NCBI GenBank assembly: GCA_964058845.1
Contig: CAXKVR010000262.1
Span: 17,166 to 81,165 of the forward strand
DNA length: 64,000 nucleotides
Source: Carex sylvatica
Lineage: Eukaryota > Streptophyta > Magnoliopsida > Poales > Cyperaceae
Direction of reading: 5' to 3'
In this document: positions 49,101-59,511 of the stretch, one piece after another
How positions within the stretch are numbered: position 1 is the stretch's first letter
How the letters are laid out: the number at the start of each line of letters is the position of its first letter
Notes under the pieces: generated by a model
Database searches by the model: none
Told to the model about the DNA's origin: nothing
The model's input: the letters and a program-made list of their open reading frames with translations, nothing else
Made by a program: the position numbers and the translations under genes

Positions 49101-49913
49101 TTGAAAACAAATTAATTTGTCAAAAAATAATGTTAAGACAAAAGATTACATTAAAATAATCTACATATATTCAATTTTTTAGTGATGCAATAAAAAAAAC
49201 ACACGGTCCGGAGCTCAAGTTATCTAGTCCCACAAGGAAAGCACAAATACAGTACAGACATTGATATACTAGCAACTTTTCGATCTAATAGAACTGTGTT
49301 TGTTGGGCTTCCACTATTAAGTGGTTATTATGGGCTGAAATAATATTTTAGAGAATCAGTTCACATTTTCAGAAACAGTCCAATCTGGTGAAGACTCGCT
49401 TGACTCGGCCGAGTCAACCCGGTTTTTCGCTGAAAACTCGCATACTGCGGTACTTGGTCTAAAATCGGTTCAAATTTGACCGATTCTGGTCCAACTTGGG
49501 CCGATTCCAGTCTGATTTTGCAGATCATGACTTTATTACACGATTGAAATTAGTTGGGGAAAACATATTTAACATGAAAATTTTGAACTGTAGTTGTTAT
49601 CAAGGATCTCTTGAGGATTTTGTGAGAAGGAATCGACAAGGGGTGTAGGGAGAATGATGGAGGTTATACCAGTACAAAGACTGGCAATGAACAGAAATGA
49701 AAATTGACAATAATAAAAAAATAAAAATAAAAATAAAAAGGAATTGTGAGTACCTTGGTAAGAGCAGTTGGTGAGAAGGAAAAGCACCTCTTGAGAATTC
49801 TTGGGGTCGGAGTCGCACAAGAGTATCCTGACCTTACTTCGATCCAGCAATTTATTATTGTTATTGGCATCTAGGCCCCCTTGCTCCCCTACTCCTTCCA
49901 TCACCAAATCCAT
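46191..49913 (-). CDS. TOC1: Pseudo-response regulator 1 (TIMING OF CAB EXPRESSION 1)
   Basis: Six exons by phase: 49913-49754, 48228-48067, 47970-47687, 47519-47450, 47218-47165, 47059-46191; 532 residues (Arabidopsis 618). The pseudo-receiver domain (about 28-145) has [57 protein letters not shown] and [19 protein letters not shown]. Glu80 replaces the phospho-accepting Asp, so it cannot take part in phosphorelay. The CCT domain (about 450-492) reads [19 protein letters not shown]...[20 protein letters not shown] and binds DNA. TOC1 is the evening-phased repressor of morning clock genes in the nucleus. Exon 5 (54 nt) and the 105-bp intron 5 were inferred because reading through gives a membrane-like stretch foreign to the family. 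Intron 1 (1.5 kb) holds an insertion. Confidence 0.94.
48953..49531. mobile_element. Probable transposon insertion in TOC1 intron 1
   Basis: A perfect 9-base repeat TTTATTACA flanks it (48944-48952 and 49532-49540). The ends carry GCAAGATCGGAATCGG and, inverted on the right, GCAAAATCAG...GGAATCGG; GAATCGG words are clustered at both ends. Terminal inversion is imperfect, so the superfamily is unclear. Non-coding. Confidence 0.6.
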
Positions 49914-50368
49914 CTAATTCCGATCCAGCGATTTCTCTCCCTCTCCCCCTCTCCTTTTCATCTCTCCATGAGGGAAAAAAGGTCCGATTGGTACACCGCC
50001 GATGGGGAGGGAGCTGAGGGATCGGAGGATTGTTAGATCATGGTCCGAAAACGACGATATCACTTATCGATTATCAACAACAAAACAAAACCAAACCCTT
50101 TCTATTGATAATTTAACGAATAATTATTATTATTATTATTATGCTTACTTTTCTTTCTCCCTTTAACAACTCCCAACTCCCTAGTGGGTCCACCTGTACA
50201 AAGGGAAAGGGTTATATTATTATTATAGCTGTGGCGGTGGCGGCTACAGAGAGAAAGAGAAGAGAGAGGTGGACAGACAAACCGGACACCATGCCATACC
50301 GGAATGCTATCTTCAGCGGAGTTCTTTCGTGTGAATATGTGAGGAGCTTTTAATCTGATTTTTTTTTT

Positions 50369-50429
50369 TGATCGGACGGACTAGATCAGATCTCAAAAAA
50401 ACAATTCCTCTATTATGATCCGTCCGATC
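50369..50429. repeat. Small hairpin upstream of TOC1
   Basis: GATCGGACGGACTAGATCA is answered by TGATCCGTCCGATC after about 25 bases, forming a short stem about 460 bp upstream of the TOC1 start codon. Confidence 0.7.
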
Positions 50430-51171
50430 GAAAACGAACGAATCATACCATACCATAGCAAACCCACTTTGAGGAGATAGGAGGCACTGGTCCTACTTTT
50501 AGGTTCAATTAGCTCTATCACCGTACGATTAGCATTAAGATCTGTGCGCACGTAAATTGATAAAATTTCATATGGATTTTAATAGGAGTGCACGAATCTT
50601 GATGCAATTGGATGGCCAGATCACCCATCGAATCAAAGTAGGTCCAATGGGCATCGGACCTACTCCGAAGTGAACTTTGAGACCTTGCGAGAAAATCAGA
50701 TTTGAGACAGAGAGAGAGTGGAAAAATCAGAAAATGTATACGGAGTTGAGCCACGTCGTCGCTACTGAGACCATTTTTTTTTTTCATAATATAAATTGAA
50801 ATGTGATCACATCACATTCAAATATAAACAAATTAAATTAAATAAAAATTCTCATCTTATTAAAAAAAATCAAATCATAACCGTTTACCCAATAACAGTG
50901 GGGATGCTACTTTTAATTTAAAATTGTCGTATAAAAATGACTATTAAAATAAAATAAAAAATTGAGTAAGAATAAAAGACTATAATTGAAACAAAATTAA
51001 ATTAGATTGTTTGAAATCATTGTATAACATTAATTTGTAGTTTACAAATAATATCTACAAATTTATTTATCTGTGACCAATCTGAAAAATATGATTTGTG
51101 TGTATTATTCACACTTGTATTTATAGCTGGTACTATTCAGATATGCAATTACAAATGGGACCTTTTTAAAG

Positions 51172-51179
51172 AAATATCT
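51172..51179. promoter_or_regulatory. Weak evening-element-like site upstream of TOC1
   Basis: AAATATCT preceded by G, so it matches eight of nine bases of the evening element AAAATATCT. It lies about 1.26 kb upstream of the TOC1 ATG. In Arabidopsis CCA1/LHY repress TOC1 through an evening element closer in. A one-off match of this length is expected by chance in AT-rich DNA. Confidence 0.25.
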
Positions 51180-51487
51180 CTCCGGTCTTTACTTTTTTAG
51201 GGTTTCTACCGTCAAAGTTTTCTGATTCCGACGGACCGCTTTAGCTGTGTTTGTGTTTTTCCACCAAAATATTTTACAGACATTTACCAATTTTGGGCTG
51301 TACTATCTTGGTTGGTCTAAGAGACTAATGTCAATGTTTATGGTCTCAAAAGTAGAAAATCGGGCTCCTCCTCTCAAAGCACAAGCAGAAATGTAACTAC
51401 GCAAGCAAGCGAGAAATCTTTTTTCAGGTTCCCAAATCCCAATGGAAACAAAGAATCTAAAATGGTGGGGTCGGATGGGTCCAAAAG

Positions 51488-51700
51488 AATTCGTATCCTC
51501 TGCGTTAATCTTTTGAGAGTTAATGAACTTTAACCATCCGATCTGTTTTGAGATTCGTGTAGAATAAATCTGCACTAATAATAAAGAGCTCTATATCATA
51601 AACAGAGATCAGATTGACTCCGTTTAAAATCAAACGGTTGAAATTCATTAACTCAAAAGATTTCAAAACCTTTGGAGTTAATGCAGAGGATATGCATTCG
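51488..51700. mobile_element. Short MITE upstream of TOC1
   Basis: A perfect 9-bp duplication GTCCAAAAG (51479-51487 and 51701-51709) encloses 213 bp. Ends are inverted: ATCCTCTGCGTTAA left, TTAATGCAGAGGAT right, followed by TTGAGTTAATGAA-type inner repeats. Mutator-type by duplication length. Confidence 0.85.
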
Positions 51701-52273
51701 GTCCAAAAGGGGTAAGACATTGATTTTCATGCCACGCTGGACTTCTCATCCATATACAGTTCCAGCCACACTCCACTTGATCACTTGGATTCATTGTTCT
51801 ATCATTCTATGTAAATGGGGTCCGTGGAAAGCCATGGCTACGGGACCCACATGGCGGTGTTTGTATGGATAGCTTGCATTGGATTTGGAGATCTTTTTCT
51901 TTTAGAATCACAGCAGATTTATTTCCTTAGGCAAGATATCTACCGGATGCGGATCCTCTTGCCGGACATTTTTTTTAATACAAAAAAAAAAGTATTTACA
52001 CAACTGTTCAGAGTTTTAATTTTTTTTTTTATTTCTATCCAGACCGCCTAGTATATGGACGGCTCAGATCACTAGTGGACTACCTGGAGCTGGGGCGGTC
52101 CACTATGAATTTTAAGCAGCCCATGAACGATCCCGTCTATCTCTCTCTCTGCTTTGTTCATCTCACTTTACATTTCTTCATTTTTATTTGCGGTTGTATC
52201 TACTTCGAATTATAACATATCATATTATAACTGAGCAAGTTTGAAAACTAAGCAATTTATTTACAAATTTAGT

Positions 52274-52505
52274 TCATTTACAAATGCCATCTCTTTCTCC
52301 AAAAAAAAAAAGAGTTACTTCATCTGCCACGACGTCCAAATAAACCCAATAGACGAGAAGTTTGTTTGGTACCAGCTGCAGGTGCGACAGTACTTGTAGA
52401 TGCTTGGCTCGCAGGTGCGACAGTACTTCTACCAGTTGTCTCAACAACAACTCTAACATTTTCTCTTTCATTCTCAGTGTTTATGGCATGTGAACATAAC
52501 AACAC
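52274..52505 (-). other. Downstream segment of the MuDR-type element
   Basis: Short overlapping frames include repeated GCGACAGTACTTSTA sequence, giving a repetitive STVAPAS-type peptide. This may be the tail of the transposase frame or a repeat array; it does not resemble a known domain. Confidence 0.4.
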
Positions 52506-52594
52506 AATTCAGTTATTAATATAATAAAATCTAAACATAACTACACAAATTCAGTTATTAATGTAATAAAATCATAAATTAATTTTGTACAATG

Positions 52595-55343
52595 CTACAT
52601 ACCTACCGTGCATCTGTCAGAAACAGAACGGCGAGCCCGATTTCCCGATGGTCGCCTACCACCCATCTCATCCATCGTCATTACAACACGCTTGTGTCTC
52701 CTCCTCCCCTTTCTTATACATCCTTCTGAAGGGAGTATTCTATCAACGGCATATGCAGGCCACTCATGCTGGTTGGAATAAGAATGAAATGATCCAACCC
52801 AAGTGGCAGCAAGGTAACTGGTACGACACCAACCAGCGACATAGTGATACTCACAGAAGTTTCTCACTCGACACATCGCCATCATGTGACTACATGGTAT
52901 GTAAGCTAGTTGGGGTCCTTGGCATGTACAGGTCACTACCCTGCCATCTCCGAATTTAACTACGTACTTGAAAACCCTTTTTACAAACTCCATAGTGTCA
53001 TCTGGTCTACGGCTGGTAGGAACATACTCTTTTGGATTTTGCACTTTGAATTCTGTACCATCGTTACCCATCGGGAGCACGTTCATAGTTGCACCTTTGT
53101 CCCTGTGTTTTCTTAGTTTCTCCTCCACCCTTGTTGAAAATGACTGATCCATTCTTATTAATTTTGCAGCCTTAGCGCGCCGTTCTTGAAACCATACATT
53201 TAACTTGTAGAAGGTGTCCTCTACAATTGCAGCCATAGGCAACATCCGGCTCTGTTTGAAGACTGCATTCAGCGACTCGGACCTGTTGGTGGTTATAATT
53301 CCACAACGCCAACCTCCATCACGTGCTTGAAATATTTTCTCATATGCTGGATTCTTGTTGACATCTCTGGGATTATTTTTGCCCACCTTAATTAAGTAGA
53401 GATTTTCTTTTGGCATGTACTACACAAAAATAAGGAAATAAAATAATATAAGTAAACAATTGTACTAAAAAATCGTCCAAATTATACAATAATATATGTA
53501 AACAATTGAAATATATATATCTTTGCAAAATCTCTAGTCATCTCTTCCACCCTTCTTGGCTTCTTCTTTTTGCAATTCCGTCTAAATATTTCTAGAACCC
53601 ACTTGTCGCCCCCGGTTGTCTTGAAAAGGTTCTCCGCAACGTGTTGCATACACAACCTGTGCACACACTCGTCAGTACGTGTTGTCCAACCGAATTCTTG
53701 ACGATCAAAAACATATTTGATTCTTTTGTGCTGGTCTGATATCACACTGAAAAACTTATCTGGCCCAACCACCCGTTTTCTTAAAAACTGCATAAAGAAT
53801 TCTCAGTTTTCATCATCCTCTTTCTGAACAATTGCAAAGGCCAAAGACAACAACTGATTCTCAGCATCATATGCACATGTTATCAGTAGCCTCCCCCTTC
53901 GTAATGGTCAGACATGAAGCATGCATCAATACTGATAACGCGTCTGATGTATACACAGCTTGAATACAAGGATCAAATGCCCATGCTATGCCCTTGAATT
54001 GTTGAGCTCCCTCTATTAGTACTCCCTTGACGTCATAAATGGGGCCATGCCACTGCTCATATACAGTGCTGATAGTTATATGAATCCTTTCAACTATCGA
54101 ATATTCTGTAAATCGCAAGTTCACGCCCTCTCCACAGCCTGTTGTATTTTGGGATTACATACTTGTATTTGTGTCTGACGGTCCTAGCCACCTCCTTGAT
54201 ACTCATCGAGGGGGCTTCCTTAATGTCTATCTCAATTGCATCGGCAATTAGTGATGCCGTCAGCTAGGCATGGTCTGTCCTTGTGGATGCAGACTTGCAT
54301 GTATGAGGTGGTTCACACTTCTTAATCATTCATTATTCTCTCTACCTGCAAGGGTTGCAGAAAGGCAGAACTTTCAACGTGGGGCGGTTGCACAAATCAC
54401 AACCAACCTTCCTCGGTCCCTTCTGTCTATTTTACTTTCCCAGTTGTTGTCAACATGAGTCTCATTGATTTTTTTCACAAGTTCTTCTATGTTGGTATAA
54501 AGTTGTCCTGGGGCAAGTTCCTGATTGTATACAACACGAGGACCGAAGTAACTAATGTCTGCCTCTTCAAAAGCTGTGGTATCGTTGAATATGGCGACCA
54601 AATGCCTATTCCCCTGACCTCTAATCAAAATTTTATCTTCCCTGGGTAAACCTGTTTCATCTACATCACCATCTGATAAGTCATTAGATTTCCAAACTCC
54701 TTGGTATTCATCCCCCGTTTCCATTTCTTTTTCTGGTATGGCATCAATCCTATCAACATCAATCTCAGTATCATGTCGATTAACGGGTAACTGTATCGGT
54801 TCTGACTATAGTATGGTTGGAAATCTGGGAATTATGGGTGCCTATTTGGGTGGCGGTGGTGGTAACTCTTCAGTAAACTTAGTTTTTCATAACCGGAGTC
54901 ATGGTACCCCTGGTTGTCATAACTAGAGTCATCGTACCCCTGGTTGTTATAACATGAAGGTCCAGTCTGGGGAACCCTAGAAGGTCCAGCCCCAGCCCGG
55001 GGAACCCTCTTCGAATATAAGTCCATTACCGAGACCCCGCTACTTTCAAATTGAGTGTACACAGCTCTCCACAAATTTGCATCTATTATAGGATATCTCA
55101 TAAAGTAAGGTCCACCCCCCCCACTCCACTCCTTTGTGAGTTGTCAATTCGTGTAGCCAATTCTATTTCATACCTGTTGGAATTTACAGCAGTATTTTCG
55201 TATACTAGTTGCTTAAATTCTTGAAATGTGGTACTTTCATTAACCTGGAAGCCTAATGCGACATCTTTCGTGTAATACACGCCATCTACACCCTTAATTA
55301 ACTTGCCGTCCGTATGCAGTGCAACTAACATTTTTTCCTTCAC
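52595..55343 (-). pseudogene. MuDR-family transposase, disrupted
   Basis: Minus-strand pieces in order: a PB1-like N-terminal region (55343-55098, VALHTDGKLIKGVDGVYYT), a Gly/Tyr/Asn-rich linker (55101-54832), a MuDR N-terminal segment (54724-54374), transposase core (about 54124-53480, with DACFMSDHYEGRLLITCAYD and FGWTTRTDECVHRLCMQHV), then 53416-52595 with NRSESLNAVFKQSR and the SWIM finger CTCQGPQLAYIPCSHMMA. The family cuts and pastes DNA at the terminal arms. A TGA (complement of 53803-53805) replaces the usual Trp codon after DDEN, and several frame changes occur between pieces, some of which might be introns. The element is most likely inactive. Confidence 0.85.
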
Positions 55344-56098
55344 AACCTACATTTAAAAATTAATTAAATAAGAATTACAGGATCAATTGATTCTAACTAG
55401 CAATTAAACCTAATTATGACAGCAATTAGATATGATATGAGAAAATGATATAATCATGTCTAATATTTTTTTTTATCAAAGTTCTTAATTTTAAATTTTT
55501 AATATTAAAATTTAAATAGTACTGCTACAGTGCAACTCTAATTTTGAATTTTGATTTCAATCGCTAAATAATTATCTTAATCCCGAATTCAATCGCAAAC
55601 CTTAATTCAGAATTCAATCACATTTAACCATAAACTCTAATCCCGGATTCAATCACAAATTCAATCGAATCAAATTAAAAACTTACCCGAGGAGACCGGA
55701 GGAGTCGTCGCGAGGAGATAGGGGAGTGTGGTAGCGAGGTAGAGGCCGGAGGAGAGAGAGGTGTGACGGTAAAGGGGCAGAGGCAGCCTAGGATCTTCTT
55801 TTTCCTCTTTTTTTAGTTTTCTGTTTTTCTCTTTTTTTTGGTTTTCTGGCGGATGCAGCAGAGAATAATAATTGAAGGGAGAGAGAGAGTTCATGCGGCT
55901 GTTGGTTTAAAGCCTCCATAGTGGACCGTCCGGACAGTGGGCGGTCAGGTCACTATAGTAGACCGTTCCAGCCTCAGGCAGTCCACTAGTGATCTGGGTT
56001 GTCCATATACCAAGCGGTCTGGGTAGAAATAAAAAAAACAAAACTCTAGACAGTTATGTAAATACTTTTTTTTTTAGTATTAAAAAAAATGCCTCTTG

Positions 56099-57319
56099 CT
56101 GCTTTTGATGCACAAAATATATAATATATTTATGTTTATTTAAACGGTTCTCTTATGATTTCTGAAAGAAAATATAAAAGGGTTAAATAATATATTGAAC
56201 GTAACTGCGGATGGATTTAGTGCAATGATACGAGGGTGAAAATTTAATGTTATTCTTCAAGAAAATTGAGAATATGCTTTTCTTTATCCAATTTCAGGTT
56301 TTGAAGAAAAGAGAAAAGTACCATATTTCATTTACAAATTAGATTGTTAAAAGCCATTTGAATGGTTAGAATGAAAAAAGAAAAAAGAATGTTCTTGTTT
56401 TTTTTATAAGAAAAGTAATAGATTTGAGCACACATCTCTTTACAAAGAAATACATATTTAGTTTTTAAAAATAACATTAAAAATATACATAATGTACCGG
56501 TCCTTCAATAAAAAAAAATAACATATTGAACTCAAAAATTAATATATGGACAGTATTGGACTATTGGTAAATTAGTCAATTAATGGAAAGAAGGATTTCT
56601 ATCCCCTCCTCCCCAGATTTTTCTTAATCAAATATGTACTGATCATATACGTTCGATCTAGTTTTACCTCTTTCTTATCTTTAAAAAAACAAGTCACCTT
56701 GCCACCGATTTCTATTAAATTAGAAGCCACATACAAAGTTCATAAGCATTATAATATAAACTACTATGAAAAATGAATCAATCCCAACCTAAACATAATA
56801 ACCTTCTTTCCTGACCTAACCGGTACCATACTAATTACCTACATATACTAAAACAACATAAAATATTAAGACATCAAAGTATACAGTGTTTCGATTTTAA
56901 AAAAAAAAGACAACAAAGTATACAGTGTTCACAACAACGGCGTTTGTAATACCTTGAAGCTCAGCTCCTTGGGGCCAAAAAGATTTTGAGATATGGGAGA
57001 AAATTTGAATCTGTATTATTTTTACACTTTTAAAGTCTAAACAGTCGATTCGAACGGTTCAATATAATATCCATATTAAAACGTACTTGGAGACCAAATT
57101 TTACATTTTTTTAGAATTTTTTTACTATTTTTTTAAGATAGGTAGAAAATCCATTGATTCGGAAGATTCTAAACCATAAAAAACAATAATTTTCTACTTA
57201 CCTTAAAAAAAAAAAATTAGGTATATGGATATCATGTACGGTTTGGATCGATTGTTTTGACTTTTAAAATGAAAAAACTACTTGTAAGCATATGGTGTTG
57301 AAGTATTTATGAAAGCGAT
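56099..57319. other. AT-rich stretch, no gene seen
   Basis: Short AT-driven sequence only, with a near repeat ACAAAGTATACAGTGTT pair at about 56875-56930. Confidence 0.55.
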
Positions 57320-57321
57320 TA

Positions 57322-57851
57322 TGGGTGTTCATTGGTTTGATTCGGTTTCAACTGAACCGAATTGGGCAAACCAAAGTTATAATTTGGTTCAAAAATAGAA
57401 CCGAACCGAACCGATTTAGTATTGCAACTAAACCAAACTAAAGTTTTATTTCGTGTTCAATTTCTTCGGTTCAAACCGAAATATATTAATTTTTTATTTA
57501 AAGCAATTGATTTATAATAAACCGAAGTATATTAAGAAATAAATCTCGGTATTAAGAAATAAACCGGTATATTAAGAAATAAATAAAAATATTTAAAACA
57601 ATTTATTAAATAAAGCGGGGTATTAAGAAATAAATCGAGACAGTCTGGATCAAATTCATAATATATAAAAATTCGGTCAATTCATTTATTTCGATTTTAA
57701 AAATTTCCAAACCGAACTGAACCGAAGTTATAATTTGATTTTAAAAAGCAAACCGAACCAAACCATTAAACCAAAAAATCGAACTGTTTAGTCCAAACTA
57801 ATTCGGTTTGGTTCAAAACCAACTACATCGGATCCAATGAACACCCCTAGA
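57322..57851. mobile_element. hAT-type MITE
   Basis: An 8-bp duplication AGCGATTA lies at 57314-57321 and 57852-57859. The left end is TGGGTGTTCATTGG and the right end CCAATGAACACCCCTA, the (TA)GGGTGTTCA signature of hAT MITEs. The ends are rich in GAACCGAA/TTCGGTT words. Non-coding. Confidence 0.85.
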
Positions 57852-58031
57852 AGCGATTAGCCGGTATGATTTTTTTATTAATATGCCAATAGATCATACC
57901 TATTTATAGACAATTTTGAGCCTTTATATAGACAAAATTAGAGCTCTAATATTTTATTTATTTTTAATATAAATAATTTTTTTTATATATATATACAAAT
58001 TTTCTTTTTTTTTTCGACCCTTGAATTTGAA

Positions 58032-59511
58032 TTTTTTTTTATAAACCATAATTAAGAAATTGAAATTTACCAAATCAACATGATTATTTTTTTTTACAAA
58101 AACAACAAAGACCGAACAGCTAATTCGGTCCCGCATTTTCTTTTTGGGACCGAATTGGATATTCATCCCCAGATATTTCACACATTTTCACATTGTTTGG
58201 TGTAGCCATCCGTGTAAATGCAAATTTTATTTAGGGCCGAAATGCTAATTCCGTCCCAAGTGTTTTTTCAGCTGGGACTGAATTGGCTATTCGGTCCCAT
58301 GTATTTTTTTTATTTTTATTTTAAATACCCTTCTTCTCCCTCCAAAAAAATATTAACATGCAAATCCAATTAAATATTGACATGCATGACATACAAACTC
58401 AATTAAATATTAACATTCATTCTATTACTCTACATTATTCTACAATTACGCTAAAAAAATTAAATCATTCAACAATTGATTAATACTATATGCAAAGAAT
58501 TAAATTACTTACAAACTAAATAATTCTACAATTAATAGTTACACTACATAAATCTAAATTACACTAAAAAAATTAAATCATTAAACAATTAATTTATACT
58601 ACATACAAAAAGCTAAATTACTCTACATACAATCAAAAAAAATTCTACAATTAATAATTACACTACAAAAACCTAAATTATACTAAACAAAATACCGGTC
58701 GTTGTATGTCTACCATTGATAGAAACTTAAGCTGAATTTTTGAGGCACTAAATGATATTTTTTTGCAATTCTAATTCGTCGGATGCCTAGGGATACTCCC
58801 CGTGGCAAAATCCGGATCCGTCTCGTCCCCCCTTTCTGAATTGTGGTCATACGCGCAAATTTGACTTTCCTAGCCAAAGTTATGGCTGTTTAAAGTTTTT
58901 TTTTTTTTCAAAAAACAATGATGCTACCATGCAAAAATATCGATAACGCATTGATGCTTTATGCCCGGCTTAACGATGGTAGAAGTGCATCGATGTATCA
59001 TTGCCAAACAATTGCTGACGCATCCATGCTCTCTAAACAACCATAACTTTAAAATATATTTACTATTTATTGTGTGTATTTGCTTATTTTTTTTAATAGA
59101 TTACAGTTTCATTTATTATTTAAAGATCATTGAAATTATCCATGATTGCTCAACATATGTATTTTAAATTTGATAATTTGTATTTTAAGTTGGATATTAA
59201 TAAAAATATCAGTAAATTAGTTTACAAACCTAAATTCTACTAAATAAAAATCTAAATCACAATTTTTTCAACACGCGGCCACAAAAAATTCGAAACTACA
59301 AGGGACCGAATTGGCTATTCGGTCCAGGCTTTCTCAAATTTTCTGTGGCCACGTCCACAAAAATCTACAAAAAAAAGTGTGGACCGAATAGCCTATTTGA
59401 TTCCAAAAAATAAAAAATACAGGACCGAATTAACTATTCAGTCTTTGTAAAAAATAATCATGTTGATTTAGTAAAAATCGATTTTCTAATTATAGTTTAT
59501 AAAAAAAATTC
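58032..59511. mobile_element. Foldback element (family F, copy 3) containing a family A fragment
   Basis: The left end, AATTTTTTTTTATAAACCAT, and right end, TATAGTTTATAAAAAAAATT, are inverted copies and match the ends of the elements at 1116 and 3637. Arms carry GGACCGAATTGGCTATTCGG-type palindromes (left about 58110-58165, right about 59300-59445). No 9-bp duplication was found (TTGAATTTG versus CCGCCGAGC), hinting at rearrangement. Bases about 58685-58910 match the interior of the family A elements, an inner insertion or capture. Confidence 0.75.

Larger units (their letters stand above)
51967..56090 (-). mobile_element. MuDR-type Mutator-like element (4.1 kb, decayed)
   Basis: Terminal arms of about 140-175 bp, at 51967-52105 and 55915-56090, are inverted copies. 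Both start CATTTTTTTTAATAC and include AGTATTTACA, CAGACCGC and GATCACTAGTGGACT. CCTCTTGC flanks both sides (51955-51962 and 56091-56098), an eight-base match of a probable 9-bp duplication, with four unexplained bases on the left. Transposase sequence on the minus strand fills the interior. The arms resemble the GGACCGCC-rich arms of the family A elements, which makes this a candidate relative of their mobilising source. Confidence 0.85.
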
